Below, piece by piece: positions 1-13,009 of a stretch of DNA of 64,000 nucleotides (position 1 is the first letter of the stretch; the number at the start of each line of letters is the position of its first letter). This DNA is from Phragmites australis. Taxonomy: Eukaryota; Streptophyta; Magnoliopsida; Poales; Poaceae. Under the pieces are notes generated by a model. That model was given only the letters and a program-made list of their open reading frames with translations. It was not told the origin of the DNA and searched no databases. The position numbers and the translations under genes are program-made. The stretch is from positions 9,302,501-9,366,500 of the forward strand of contig NC_084922.1 of assembly GCF_958298935.1 (NCBI RefSeq), read 5' to 3'.

Positions 1-3000
1 CACAGATCAGCTTAGTGGTGGGCGGTAAATCATCAGACATGGTGCAATCTCTATACAGTATGCATCGGGTGAGTCTGTACTCTGTAGTCTATTGTTAATG
101 TATTCTAGCTCTTTGCAAAGTGCACCATCTCTGCATCCTCCACCGTTTACTGGGCTTGTCAAACTGAAGACAATATTTTGCTGATCATATAGGACGGCAC
201 ATCTTGTTGCAAAAATAGTACTTATTTGGAGGTTCACGTTTCGATGCATATTTTCATGTTGCACTCTATGATCTTTGTAGATTGACATGTTTATTTCTTT
301 TGGTAGACTTTCTTGTCTCTTCCTGAACATCAAGCCACTGCCATGGGATTCATTGCATTGGTGACTGGCCATCACAATGTTTCAGTAAGCTTATGTTGGA
401 TTTACTTGTGTTACTTGTTTGAATTACTATCTTTTGATGTGTCAAATGTCCGGCAATTTCTTTCTTTTGTTATTTCATCAAGTGAACATTTTGTACCATA
501 TGAAGGTACCATGCTAAGCTCATTGTAATGAAGATGAGCACACCTGATCATCTGGTTCTTTTTAGTTCAGTCATAATGTTGCATAACAATTTTTTTGCCA
601 CATGACAATTTTATGAATCTTTTTTTTAACAAAAAAATTATGAATCAAGAATAGCTATATACTCCCTCCACTTCAAAATATAAGGCGTGGCTTGGTGCGG
701 TCACCAAAGCTAAGTTTTGACTGTTTTTTTAGTATATTGGCATTTCTGTATCACAAAATATAAATAGTGTTAGATTAATTGTCAGTCAAAAATCACGAAG
801 TTGAAATCTTAAAATTTGTATTTGCTTTATAAATAGAAAGGAATGGAGTACTCTGTACTTCTGTAGTGATGATGGTTTTTCTAACATTGAATAACATCCA
901 TTTGAGAGTAGCTTGAGACATTTCACTATAGTTGGTACTTCTTAGGCTCTGAAGCGCGATTCATACAAATTGGTGAATACCCACCAGACATGATGAAAAG
1001 GAAATACAATGTGGGATAGACAAGTTGAAAAAATTAATTGTGAAGGTGATAAATCTTGATAGGGAGTTTAACCTAGTTTCTTATTTTTTGACTAGCATAA
1101 AGCCTAATTAGCTGTCAATTCTCACTGGCCTTTACATTAACATGGCATGCGCGCAATTAAAATTTTCCAGTCATGAATGCTAATATATTAAAGTATTGAG
1201 TTTAACCTCATGAAAATTATACAAGTATAATTCTATAATATCATAATATTCAAATATTGTAATCTTTTGCTATCATATTCATGGCCACAATTAAATCTTG
1301 GAGTCTGAATATTTGCGTCATCGGTAGTATATTACATTTTGAGTGGCGGCATCTGCATAGAAAGTAAAAGGCCAATGAATTGTAATTTTGAAATGCACCT
1401 AAATCTGGCTCACTTTGAAGCCATAATTATGAACTTTGTCAGTTCTAGCTTAGCACAGGACTTTGTTCTCCTTGGTTTGAATTGTTTAGGCTAATCTATT
1501 CACTGCAAAACATAATGTATCTGAATCATTTTTTTCATAAAATTTTATTGAGTGACTTGTGATGCTTAAAATGGTAGGATGAATCCGCAAATCATAGAGT
1601 AGGTGATCAAATGGTTAGAGCATCTGGAAAGGCACGGAAACATGGAGAAGTTACACAACAGAAAGCAAATGAAGGGTCTCACCCACACAACTCCTGTCAT
1701 GAAGGGACAATTTCTGGATTTTCATCTTCCTTCAAAAAAAGATACTACGGAGGCAAGTATTGCAAGGAAAATATGTTTTTGCCTTTTTCCCTTAATAATC
1801 TTTCAGTCTCTCTCATAAGGAAATTGCCAACTAAGAATGTTGAGTAGTTAACGAAAGGTTGAGAAGAGTTTTCATTGGATAATATTTTTAACTAAGAAGT
1901 TTAAACAACTTTATTGTTTCTCCAGAACTGGTCAGGAACAGCCGAAGTCGTGCTGTTGGGAAGCGTACTTCTCGCATACCAGTTATTGTTCCTACAGACA
2001 GGAACACTACTGATGATGCCACACAAGAAACTGAAAACGTCATCAATTCTACCAAGAGAAAATATGAAGAGATCAATAATGATTGCACTAACTTTCTGAA
2101 GAATGAGTGCTCTCCAGACGGAAGTTCTGGAATCACGGAAGCAAATAAAGCTGATCAAGGTCAGATTTTCTTGGATACCAAAGTAACTGGAGACACTGCG
2201 ATATGTCAGTCTCAGCAACGTTTGAAAACGATAAGAATTCAGCTTCAGAAAACTATGGATGAAGGTCAAACCGGTAAAGTTGAGCATGAAACAATGATGG
2301 CGGCTAAAAAAGGGAATAAACTTGTTGATTCACTCAACCAACATCAGATACTTAGCGACTTTATTTCTGAAGGTATTTTTCACAATGTTTTTCATCCTTT
2401 CATTGTCATTGGCAGCAAACTCGTTGCTGTCCAGTGTCCAGACTTTATTATTCACCTAGCTTTCAGTTCCATTTTATGTTTATGACACTTTTATACTCTT
2501 CTATTGTCATGGTATATCATTTATCCATCAGATATACTTAACCACTTTCTGCAGAGCAGATTTCCAGGCCATATTGGGAAACTTGAACCTATGCGCACAC
2601 CCCATCTGCCCTTTAGCTGGGGCCTGGGCATCGGGCACAAGGCTTTTCTAGCTTCTAAGATCCCTAAAGATAGGGCTTAAAGGCCACTCTAAGCTTATGG
2701 AAGCCCTTTGCTCAAAATTAATATATCTTAAGCATGCCCTTAGTTAGCATCTTCAATTTGTTCATGTAAGTTCTAAGTAATGTATGATAGCTTTCCTAAG
2801 ATTGCATTGTCAGTTTGGCATACTTATTTATGTGACTCAGTGACTGTTCATTTTGTAAGATGGAGATTGGAAACTCAGATCCTTAGGTTCCATTAACTGT
2901 GGAAACTAAAAGAAATCGTAAACAGCCCACACTACACTTGAGAAAGGATCAAAGGAAAATAGAGTTCTGGCACCAAAGCATCACATAGCAACTAAGCCGT

Positions 3001-6000
3001 CAACAAAAGACAACCTGAGCGGAAACACCTCCACAATATTTGATTGAACTCTATCAAGTTCATTTCTTGTCATAGGATTTCAGCAGTATGATTGTTGAAA
3101 GGCTTCAACTACTTATTTATTTGGCCTTATGTTAATCCTCACCGGTAATACTTGGTACTGCTAAGACTAATAAGCAGTGTAAAATGTTTTACTACTGTTT
3201 TTTAGGTGAAAATATTTGACTACTTTTATTCTGTTATGTTTGCAGAAGATATGTTGGTCTTAGATGTATTGCAGAGTATGGTGAATGCACCCTCTAAAAT
3301 GTCAGAACTAAAGATTAACATTCCTTCAGGTTAGCTTCTATTACAACTCTTAGTTCGTCTTGTTTTTCACATTTTATGTTATCTCAGTCATGTTGCTCAT
3401 TTCTTATGCTTCTGTTTATCTCATGTACTGATCCAGGTTCACTTGGAAAAACCAATTCTGCATTATCTCGCAGAAGTAAGGAAGGCCATTCTCCCATGGA
3501 TCTATCTAAACAAGGGAAGCCTGGTAAATCCAGTGCTTCCAAGGCTAGGCAGAAAAGGCATAAGAAATTATTAGATGCAGAGGTAAGATTTTTTTTAATA
3601 TTGAACTTGTTTTATGTGCTTCCAGATTCTAAATTCATACGGTCCCTTTCTGGGTCTAAATAAGTCCGTCTCAACTGTTTTCCTTGTCAGTTTATTTATT
3701 TTATTTATTTTTTAGTTTGGAGGAGTCGGGATGGGATAAATGAACTCTAGCAGTTTGGCTTTACCCCCTGTTTGGATAGGTTTTTTTTTCAGCTGTTCCC
3801 TGAAAAAAGCCATAAGCTAACCAAACGGCTGGCTTCTGGTGGCTTTTTGCTAGCTGAGGAAGCGACTGTGGCTGAAATGAACTAAAAGCTGAGAAGCAGG
3901 TTCTAGCTGACTTTTCTAGCTTTTTGGTGTGTTGAGAAGCTAAAAAATTATTATAAAAACCAACAACTAAAATTTAGCAGTCACAACCCTTCCTCAGCTA
4001 GCCAGAAGCTTCAAAGCCACAACCCATCCAAACAGACCCTTAATGTATTTATATTGTTTGGCACTCACTTCCATAGTTGTTTTATTTCTTCAACTATATG
4101 CCATCATCCCTGCATTGTTGGAACTTTAATATGTCAATTGCACCCCATTCAGTTTGTAAAATTTTAGATGTGATGTTCATTGAAAGTCATTCCTTATTTG
4201 TTTCTGATGGTTATACATTTTGATCAATATATTCCTAGTTGTCGGTGTCCACTGTTTACACATGTTTATCATTTGATGTCATCTTAAATATTGGTCATCA
4301 TTGATGTGTTCTCCTGTGTTAAAATGTTAATCTCTTCAGATAGTCTTATGGTAGGTCTCTTTTTTTTTCATTCTTTTGCTTGGCAGGTGCCTGCTGAAGC
4401 ACAAAACATTTCTGTTAATAATTCAGTTCTGCCAGAAGCACATAGGGTTGGCATCACTGAGGTTTCCTCCTTGTGTTCTGACTCTGGAAGAGGGGAGCCA
4501 GAATTATCTGCAGATATTTCTGCTAAAGTGTACCCCAATGCACCAGCAGAAATCAAGCCTGAAATTAGAATATCAAGAAGGACAAAAAGAAAATCCAAAA
4601 TGCATTGCAAAACAAAGTATGTGTCATGCAATGAAGGTTCGGATAATTTACAGGTACTCTATGCCATCATATATCAATATTGCAAGTTGAGATATGCCCT
4701 AGGCTTAGACTTCTGTCCTAACTCTTGACTATGGTCAGACAAAGGAATTGCTGCACTGTTTGTCATCTGAATCGCTTCGTAGATGGTGTACGTATGAGTG
4801 GTTCTACAGCGCAGTTGATTATCCATGGTTTTCAAATAATGAGTTTGTTCACTACTTAAATCATGCAAATTTAAGTCATGTGTCAAGGCTGGCTAGATCT
4901 GAGTGGAGCACAATTCGAAGGTATTAGTTAGAAAACCTTGGAATCTGTAGCATTTTTTTTATTCTCAATTTTGTCGATATTTTGTTTGTTTGCACTATAC
5001 ACTGAATTTTTTTTCCTGCAGTTCTCTTGGCAAACCCCGGCGATTTTCTGATCATTTTCTGGCTGTGGAAAAAGAAAAACTTGAGGACTATCGGGAGAAA
5101 GTTAGAAAAATCTATGCTCAACTAAGTGATGGTTCGCGGGATTCTCTACCAGCAGACCTAGCTAGGCCATTTTCAATTGGTCAGCAGGTCATCGTTTGCC
5201 ACCCAAGTTCTAGAGAACTTTGTGATGGCAAAGTGGTGATGATGGGGCGGGATTTTTACAAGGTCCATTTTGGCAACCCTGACCTTGGTGTTGATCTTGT
5301 AAAGGTATATTGTTATTTTAGCTGCTTTCATCATTTCTCAATATGCTTTTTTACATAATGCAGGTAATAAGGCCTTTTCTCATATTAGGCATTCAATCAT
5401 CAGTTTTCACTTCTGGCAGTAGAATCAATTTCTCAATTCATCAAGCATAAATCTAGTTTTTATTTCTAAGCTTATTCATGCAGAAATGTGGTGGCAAGCT
5501 TTTTTTTGTCCTTTACCAAACAAAAATCTGTTCAATAGCAGATTGTCAGCCTTTGTAGTCCTTGTGTCCAGCTATAATGTTGATATGGTAAAAATGACTA
5601 TAACTACATACCAATTGCTCTTCTGCGACTTGGCATGCAATCATCCATGCATTTTTGCTGTATGATGCATTTTAGTAGTTATATACTTATCCATGCCGTG
5701 GAAATGAAAATCATGACCTTTGGATCATATTTTCCTTTAACTTTGAGAACATATGTTAACTACTCACAGTCTTTCGCGTTCATGTGGTTGAGAATCTCAA
5801 TCTAATGGTCTGATGCTATATATTATATCAAGAGACATAACTGAACTTATTTGTTTCTCAGGACACTGATTGTATGCCCGTTAATTGGTTGTATAATCGT
5901 CCTGACAACATAAGGAGCTATCTTTCAAGTAATGCGCACAGCATACTGGACGTGGAGCGTATTCCTGGGCTTGCATCCAGTGATAATTGGGACCAAACTG

Positions 6001-6906
6001 TAAATGGAGTTACTGTACCTACGCCCAAAAGGCTGTGGTTAACATCAGATAAACAGCTTAAGGTTCTCTCCAGAGTAAGGCTCAACTTATCTTGTTTACA
6101 CAGGTTGAAGTAACCATGTATTCACATAATACTACTCATGATAGTTTCTCAGGGCTAATTTTTTGGTTGATGCTTCACTCACAGGTTGAGTCTGCAGTAA
6201 ACGGTGAAAGGCCAGCATACAAGAGTACATCTGATGGTACTGTAAAATCTAGAGGTCGCGCAGACAACATTGTTGGTCACAATGATGAGCTAGAGTCATA
6301 TATATCTGCATTTGTCCAAAGATCGCTATCACAAGCCAGGCAGATGGTTAACGAAGCCATGCAGGTAGGTTACAACCTAGCTTGCAATTACCGAACTCTG
6401 TGCAACAATATTTTCATAATTTCACTCGATATGTTGTTGATGTGCTCTATATGTTGTTGATGTGTTCTATAGGCGAACTCTGAAGGTAGTGATGATAAAG
6501 AGGTAGGCACGTCGAATCAAGCAACAGATTATATAGGCCCAGAATCTGAAGCTGATGTTGGTGATGCCCAACTTCCATCTAACCTGATATCAAACTGCAT
6601 CGCGACAGTTCTTTCAATCAAGGTAAAATATTTACATGTATAGTCAACGAGAAGATATGGTTACAATTGTTTCCATCTCTCTTACCTTCCTTCTCCAATT
6701 TCATGCAGCGCCTTAGCGACTCGCGGCATCCTCCTGCTAACATAGCAGGTGTCCTGGAGCGTGCTTCCTCAATGCTGCATCCAAGCTGTCCGGAGAACCT
6801 CGCAATCTACAAAGACATAGAGAGTTATCTCTCTGTCATAGCGAACCAGATACTTGCGCTTGTGCCAACAACATTGGGCAATGGTCCTGCCTTGTCGTAC
6901 CTGTGA
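1..6906 (+). CDS. ALY: ALWAYS EARLY (ALY) / LIN9-like DIRP-domain protein, 5' part outside window
   Basis: Plant homolog of LIN9/Mip130, a subunit of DREAM/MuvB-type chromatin complexes acting in the nucleus. Exons read: <1-68, 307-384, 1578-1752, 1926-2372, 3246-3329, 3437-3582, 4387-4653, 4739-4920, 5022-5304, 5862-6074, 6185-6364, 6473-6622, 6709-6906 (stop TGA); all phases agree, giving about 822 residues in view. The first exons carry the stretch after the SANT/Myb domain (SSDMVQSLYSMHR, then FLSLPEHQATAMGF). A basic region RSRAVGKRTSRIP follows. The DIRP domain spans exons 4739-5304 (SESLRRWCTYEWFYSAVDYP, then LARSEWSTIRSSLGKPRRFS) and continues as the region with RPFSIGQQVIV and MPVNWLYNRPDNIRSYLSS. 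The SANT domain itself lies upstream of the window. The first exon may begin at 6, after a cacag acceptor. Family assignment is very secure; which ALY paralog it is cannot be settled here. Two MITEs and one GC-AG intron lie inside. Confidence 0.93.
662..848. mobile_element. Stowaway-like MITE in ALY intron
   Basis: About 187 bp, flanked by TA on both sides (660-661 and 849-850). The left end CTCCCTCCACTTCAAAATAT and the right end GGAATGGAG are the usual Stowaway (Tc1/mariner) termini; the right terminal repeat is decayed. Non-coding, AT-rich. Confidence 0.7.
1753..1925 (+). other. GC-AG intron of the ALY gene
   Basis: The exon ending at 1752 is followed by GCAAGT, the standard consensus of GC-AG introns. 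The nearby GT at 1757 would leave two bases of a codon and break the frame with the next exon, which needs phase 1 (its first two bases complete a codon before LVRNSRSRAVGKRTSR). Using GC at 1753-1754 gives GAA (Glu) across the junction and an intact reading frame. Confidence 0.75.
3764..4039. mobile_element. Tourist-like MITE in ALY intron
   Basis: 276 bp with terminal inverted repeats CCCCTGTTTGGATAGG (left) and AACCCATCCAAACAGACCC (right), flanked by the 3-bp duplication TTA at 3761-3763 and 4040-4042. A three-base TTA/TAA duplication is typical of PIF/Harbinger Tourist elements. Its position, between exons 3437-3582 and 4387-4653, leaves splicing signals untouched. Confidence 0.75.
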
Positions 6907-7152
6907 CGGCCCCGGCCAGATAGATTTTCCACTAATTTCTTCCAGGCCCAGCAGTCGAACACGCTACTTCCTCTGTTGTTAGTTCAAAACGCACGGGTTT
7001 TGCTGCCGTCTGACTGTGACTTGATGTTATGGAGAAGTCATGTTGAATGGCAGCAAAGCATAGCATATGCGGCGTTGGATCATTGACTATGTAGCTCCCT
7101 TGTAACCTGTGTATAGACTTGCATGAATAGGTTATAGATCTTTCAGCTTTTG

Positions 7153-7232
7153 TAGTCTGGTTTTTGTCAAATACAGATTCAGGATAGCGGAGTAGTCTGG
7201 TATTTGTCAAATACAGATTCAGGATAGCGGAG
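7153..7232 (+). repeat. 40-bp tandem duplication in the ALY 3' UTR region
   Basis: Two adjacent 40-bp copies (7153-7192 and 7193-7232), beginning TAGTCTGG and ending GATAGCGGAG. I see a single mismatch (TTTTT against TATTT), so the duplication is recent. Confidence 0.9.
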
Positions 7233-7722
7233 ATCATCTGACATTGTAGTGAATAATGTGATGTCTAATTTGATAGAATAATATCTTGTTTTTTGTAGAC
7301 CATGATAGGAAATTTATGTATTAAAGTTAGGGAGGCAGGACCCCTTCACTATGATACGTCGTGCGACTTTGTTTGCATTTTATTTTTGGAGGAAGTTATT
7401 GTACACTACAATCTAAAGAACTTTATAGACAGAGAGATAACTCCGGAAATAAGATTCGGTATCTTTCATTGAGACATGTTGTACAGGTCGTTACCTGTGT
7501 AAATTCATTGAAACCTGAGGGGTTTTATGAAATTTGGACGCCTGCCTTCTTTAACTCATCGAATGGGCTTGATGCTCATTCAATCTATCGGTCCATATGT
7601 ATATGAGGCCGGGAGGGGGGATCTGGGTTACCCGTGCACCACCTGTAGCCGACGTTCACATGTAATATCTCGTCTCTAAAATTTGTTTACAGTCTAATCT
7701 ACGTATATGGACGATCCGTGTG

Positions 7723-7742
7723 TATATATATATATATATATA
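7723..7742. repeat. (TA)n microsatellite
   Basis: About ten TA units in AT-rich intergenic DNA downstream of the ALY gene. Confidence 0.9.
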
Positions 7743-7766
7743 ATATCTTTTACATTTTTGTTTCCG

Positions 7767-7935
7767 TTACGTGTAAAAGAGTTAAATCGGATGTGCTATA
7801 TTTGCAACACAGAAGCTTATAAACCGGTCTGGAACTATTTTAAACTACTAAGTTGTTACTAAACCCATCACACCAAAATAATTGAACAACACGGATCGAA
7901 AACAGAAACACTAATGGATCGGGTACACTCATCCC
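7767..7935. repeat. Diverged direct repeat, copy 1
   Basis: Pairs with 8174-8345. Shared landmarks in the same order are GTAAAAG, GCTATATTTG, AGAAGCTTATAA, ACTAAACCCA and a final TGGATCGGGTA-like block. Both copies face the same way, about 405 bp apart. Origin unknown; an old transposon or tandem remnant is likely. Confidence 0.6.
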
Positions 7936-8173
7936 TCCCCTTCAGGGCTGACGTTCTCAGTAGCTTACCTCTTCATGCATGACAAACAAATACAAGATCT
8001 TCCATCGGTGTCACGGTCATGCCATGTCCACTCCACAGGCCAATACGTATGTACTCGTGTAAGGAGGGTTGACTCTGAATGCCATCTATAACACTCCGCA
8101 TTCAAAATTCGCTTACATCCCAGTCCACTTATAGGGTGAGCCCGCATACATATAGCTTATTTTTTTCATCCAT

Positions 8174-8345
8174 GTTTTATGTAAAAGGGTTAACCTGGAG
8201 ATGCTATATTTGGAATATAGAAGCTTATAAGCTGGCCCAAACCTATTAAAGCTATCAAGGTAATACTAAACCCACCACAACATAACACTTAGACTATATG
8301 GTCCGAAACTAGAAACATTAATAGATCGGGTATTACATCATTCCT
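8174..8345. repeat. Diverged direct repeat, copy 2
   Basis: Second copy of the 7767-7935 block, with scattered substitutions and small indels. It abuts a GC-rich segment (8350-9070) of different composition. Confidence 0.6.
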
Positions 8346-8352
8346 ATATGCA

Positions 8353-9102
8353 CTAGGTGCCGTCGGAAGGGGTGCCGTCAGCATTGAGCTCAAGAGCCAC
8401 TAGATTCCATGGGTGGCGAACAAGTCCCGGACGTCGGTTGGCCACCCCCGCCACCATGCAGCAGACATGGCGAGCAGGAGATGGTGCTGCAACGGAGGTG
8501 GCTGGGACGGACACAATGACATTGTCGACGTGGTGAAGCACCGAGGAGGCGTAGAAGGGAGAGGCACCGCAATGGGCTTCCATGGTTGTGAAGGTCACCC
8601 TCGCCTCTGCGGTGACTAGGCGGCCACCAGACCTGATGGATCTGGTGCCGTTGGAGGCCATCGCCGCAACCGTGAAGGAGACGACGACCTCCCTCCCCTC
8701 CCCCCCTCGGGATTTGGTGGATCCACCATCGAGGGTGAACGGGAAGGAGGAGCATGTCGGTGTTGAGGTTGTGCCGCCTTCATCGTCATTCGGGAGGGAC
8801 GCTACCATCTGAGCTGTGTTGTGGACACACTCGCCAACAAGTGGCATTGCATCTAAGGGTGCCGCCGTCGCACCTTGAAGAGGTGCCCCCACCATGACAC
8901 GCATTGTGGGTGTCACGCACCCTGTGGTGTGCACCATGGCATGAGTCAACGCGAACACTGTTGTTGTGCACGTTCTGACGTGCACCATGGAGACACTGTC
9001 AATTGCCGTGATGAGAGCGATAACCATAGCCAGGACGAAGGTTGTGGTGGGCATAACGGTGATACATGGGACGGTGCGATTGGGGAAGAAGATGAAGGAC
9101 AA
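8353..9102 (-). other. GC-rich segment with an unsupported 249-codon open frame
   Basis: A GC-rich block inside AT-rich intergenic DNA. It is open on the minus strand for 249 codons but also open in other frames, as expected of high GC. The translation has no domain I recognise and is rich in V, T, A and H. It could be a captured gene fragment in an old element. The remainder, 9103-9684, holds nothing I can name apart from the likely 3' UTR of the next gene. Confidence 0.2.
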
Positions 9103-9684
9103 TATTATATTAGAGGGGTAAGAACTTCATGGATTACGGATGAAGTCATCATTGTTGCTTACCTTGTGAATGTAAAGAACATTGTAGATAAAGAGATGAA
9201 CTCAAGAAATGAGATACGTCATCTTTCTTTGCATTGAACCTTAAATTTATACATGATGAACATACAAGTTCATGTCCATTCCTTCCGAACCAACATCTCA
9301 TCCGAAGGGCACATCTCATTGGTTAGTAACAGAAGCCACCTGAATTTCATTCAAAGTTTATGCAAATGAATCAGATTTCCACAGGAGGTAGGCAAGTAAT
9401 TTATAATATTGATCTGGCTTACAAAAATGGTATTTGACAAGTGAAGCGATCAAGAAATGGACCAACCCCACCGAAAAAAAAGTAAGATAGGCCAGCACTC
9501 TGTATTCTGTATTTTCATCTTCCTATTTCCTATCCAAATGGAACAAAGAAAACCAACAATCCTATCCTGTAATTTTTAGTGCTGCAATTTCCTGTTTCTT
9601 TTATACTGTAGATGAATTTACATTATGTTAGTACAATGCAATCAGGAAAGAAACATCCCCCGCTGCTTTCAGATCACCATCTGA

Positions 9685-12600
9685 TCATCTTTGTTCGCCT
9701 TCTTGCAGGACTGTGAAGTGGAACTCTATCTGCAGCCGCCGGTGCGGCGCACCGCCGTCCATGCCACCGGTGCCCTTTTTCTCGATCTCCAGCTCCTCCC
9801 TGAGCGGAATGGCGGCCAAGAACCTCTTGATGAACTCCCTGCAGCATTCCTTCCCGGTGACGATCACCTCCTCCTTGTCGGGCGTCGACAGCGAGTGCAT
9901 CTCCGATGTGCCGTCGAACCTGAGCATGTAGGCCTTGTCGCAGCCTTCGAACAGCCTCTCGCCGAGCGTGTCGACCACGAAGTAGCAGTCGCTCTCCACC
10001 TTGAGCACGAAGAAGTGGTCGTTCCAGCTCACGATGTACACGTCTGCGCGCCCCGGTTCGCGGCTCCCGCTGCTGATCTCACGCCAGATGTCTTCGAACG
10101 ACATGGCGCCGGACAGGGACGCGAAGCTCTCCGGCTGGAAGAAGCCGACGAACCCCTTGTCCTGCTGCACGGCGATGGGCCTCGTCCTCGCCGCGAGGAT
10201 GGTCTCCAGGTCGAAGTGCCGGTTCGGAAACTGCGCCATGTGCGCCTCGTCGTCGCAGAGCTTCCTCCACTCCGACGAGCCATCCCTGATGAGCGCGTCG
10301 AGCTCTGGCCGGGTGGGCATCGTCGGGTGATTGGCGTGGAGCGCTGCGGCGAGCACCGCCACGAGCGCCGTGCACGCGCTCTCCCCGCCGGCGCTGCCGT
10401 CGCGCTGGTCGATGGACGCGAAGAACACCGGCGTCTTGAGCTTCGTCTCCGCGTCCCTGCTCCTGAATTCGCGCGCCTCCCAGCTGCCGGCCGGATCGTC
10501 ATCCTACAAAGATCGTCGTTACACGTTTAATGCTCACATCACCAATGCCAATGCATATGATCAGTACAGATTTCATTTCATCATGTACCAGAAACTCACC
10601 ATGCATTTCATGGGCAATTCTTGGGAGAGCGACTCGTTGCTCCTCTTGTCGAAGTCCCTGCTCCTCATCGTCCATGGCAGGAACCGGCGCTTCGACGTCG
10701 AGGCGGGCTCCGGGCTCGCGCCACCACTTGTGCTGGCACTGCTGAGGCTAATTGTGCTGCTACTGCTGCTCATGCTGCTCATGCTGCTGCTGTCGGAGTT
10801 CCTTTTGTTTCCGAACACGGCCACCTTCCCTTCCTTTTCAGCCAAGTCAAGCAACTGCTTCAGATCAAGAACCTCATGATAGGTTGCTGCCTCCATGCTC
10901 TTCCTGTTGTCCCGCATTCTCGGCACCAGGTTCATTCTTGGCTTCTCCCTAAAAGAGACAGCTCTTTCGATTTCCGAGGGCGTGTTCACATCCACGAGTT
11001 CCACATTAACCTGAATCAACCATGCAATTCCTTCGTTACAACTTTGTTAATTCCAGCAAACATAGTCACATAAGCTATCGAAACCCAAAGTAATTCCACT
11101 GGAGATGCTGGTTGCCAACAATTGAAAGAGGAGAGTGGGGGAAAGGAAGATATTGCTTACATAAAGCATGGCATCACTTGCCCATCCATCCTTCCTCACC
11201 CTTATGGGGACAGCCACCAGCTGCTGCTGTTGCTGCTGCAGTTGCATCTCCCAGCAGCACTCCTCCAGGCTTATCATGGCTGTCCCGATCTCTTCAAGCC
11301 TCACCAGGTCTTTGCCCCTTCCTTGTTCTTGGAATCCCTGCATCGCAAAGCAATTCTTATTGCCAGCCTCGATGATTACAAGCATACGCATTCACAAAAG
11401 GAACCTAAAAGATAGATGCCTTGATTGGTACTCTGATTGCACTGTAAGTCTGAAAGATTGCCCCAAATGGCAAAGGAATAGAATTCCCTGACAGATAAAT
11501 GCTAGTACTCCTCAAAACTACTGCTTTGGAAGGAACCTAAATATGCTTTGATTCCTACTTTGGTTCTGTTGCATGGGAGGTCCCAACATTAGGATGTCCT
11601 TGTGATACAAAGCTCATAAAAGTTTTACTTTTACTGACCACTTACAAAAATATTTGGATTACTCTCGGAAAAAAAGAAAAAATGTTTACAAGAAGTTAAA
11701 AGTCGATAAATTGGAATAGAACTGAAGCCACACAAGAAAACCAACAAACCACATATTATCAACACTAAAAGGAAGGGCAACATCTATGAAATGCAACTTT
11801 AACAAACAAGAAAGCGAGAGGTACTGATCAAACTTAATCGTCAAAATTAAAATCATGACATAGATCTTGCTACCTAAAAAACTAAGCATAACTGAAGTCA
11901 AACAGGCCGGACCAATAAGAACGGCCCAGTGGCCCCATCCTCTGTTCACGATTTCAAGCCTCACACTAAAACTTTTGACAAAATGCACCCACCAAAGGTG
12001 ATTATTTTTTCTTCAACTGAGCACTAAGTTATGAATTATTGATCCATGCTTAGCCCAACCATTGACTTGTCCTCCCCAAATCCCGACCGCTACATCAAAA
12101 AAAGCTATGCATTGACCTGAAGCATTCCACATCCAAGCTGCGGTCACAAACTTCCAATTCACACGAAATGGTATCCACACCCCTTATCACCAATGCGGCG
12201 CCAGAATATCAACGACAGTTCGATTAAAAAAAGAATAAAATTAAAATTAAAAAATTAACTTGCTCATGTTTCTAGAAACTAAAATGAAATCAAGACACCT
12301 TAAACAAAACATGTCCAGAGTTTAAATCAGTGTTATTATTTCTATCAGAAGATCTAGCAAAATTAGTGATTGCCAATGGAGTATGCATGAATAAGACAAG
12401 CTTGCCGCTATTAAACAATAATACTAGATTACAAGCATAAGCTATGTGATTGATTTTTGCTTGAAGAAATCAGGAGAGGAACATAGCGCTTACATAGAGG
12501 ATGGAGAAGAACACGCCGCGCTCCGGCCGCCCCCGCGCGCCGGCCGGCTCGACATCGAACCTGTACCGGTTGCCGTCTCGAGGCTCCCACCGAACGGCTC

Positions 12601-12802
12601 CGTCGGCGCCGACGGCCTCGACCGCGGTGACCCCGCGCGCCCACCTCCCCGTGATCATCTGCGAGAGCGCCCCTCCGGCCGCGGGCCACTTCACCTTGAC
12701 CGCCGCCGCGCCCAGCCACGCCGCGGGGAGGCCCTCCAGCCTCGCGGGGCCCACACGGACCCCGCTCCGCCGCGCGCCCGCCGGCGCCTTCCTAGCCACC
12801 AT
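9685..12802 (-). CDS. NT-C2 (EEIG1/EHBP1-type) domain protein, four exons
   Basis: Minus-strand exons: 12802-12494, 11337-11161, 11010-10600, 10503-9685; all introns phase 0 and GT-AG, giving 571 residues. Residues about 1-160 form an N-terminal C2 domain (KVKWPAAGGAL; RWARGVTAVEAVG; FFSILY) containing a short poly-Gln run in exon 2. Exon 3 begins VNVELVDV and carries a Ser-rich low-complexity tract. The C-terminal half has the block GESACTALVAVLAAALHANH, then WRKLCDDE, HFDLETILAARTRP and GFVGFFQPESF, a conserved plant family of unknown biochemical role. NT-C2 domains elsewhere act as membrane or adaptor modules for organelle movement; the role here is inference. I chose ATG 12802 because the C2 fold starts just after it; the upstream open frame is GC-rich 5' UTR. 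Confidence 0.85.
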
Positions 12803-13009
12803 CCCGGCCGCCGCCTCCACCTCGCGGCGCGATCCCACTCCTCTCCTAGGTCCTTGCCCTGCCGGCTTCGCTGCTCTTGTCGGGTTGTTCCCGGCCACCG
12901 ACGAGGCGGGGCAGTGCGTCGGTTGCTTTCCTGGGCGCTCGTCTTCGGCTTCGTTAATTTCAACCGCCCCGAGGCGACAGGGCCTCTCGTTCGGCGCCGT
13001 GGCTTTTAA

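Noticed and set aside
9691..10530. 279-codon plus-strand frame
   Set aside because: Antisense shadow of the GC-rich last exon of the NT-C2 gene; no domain.
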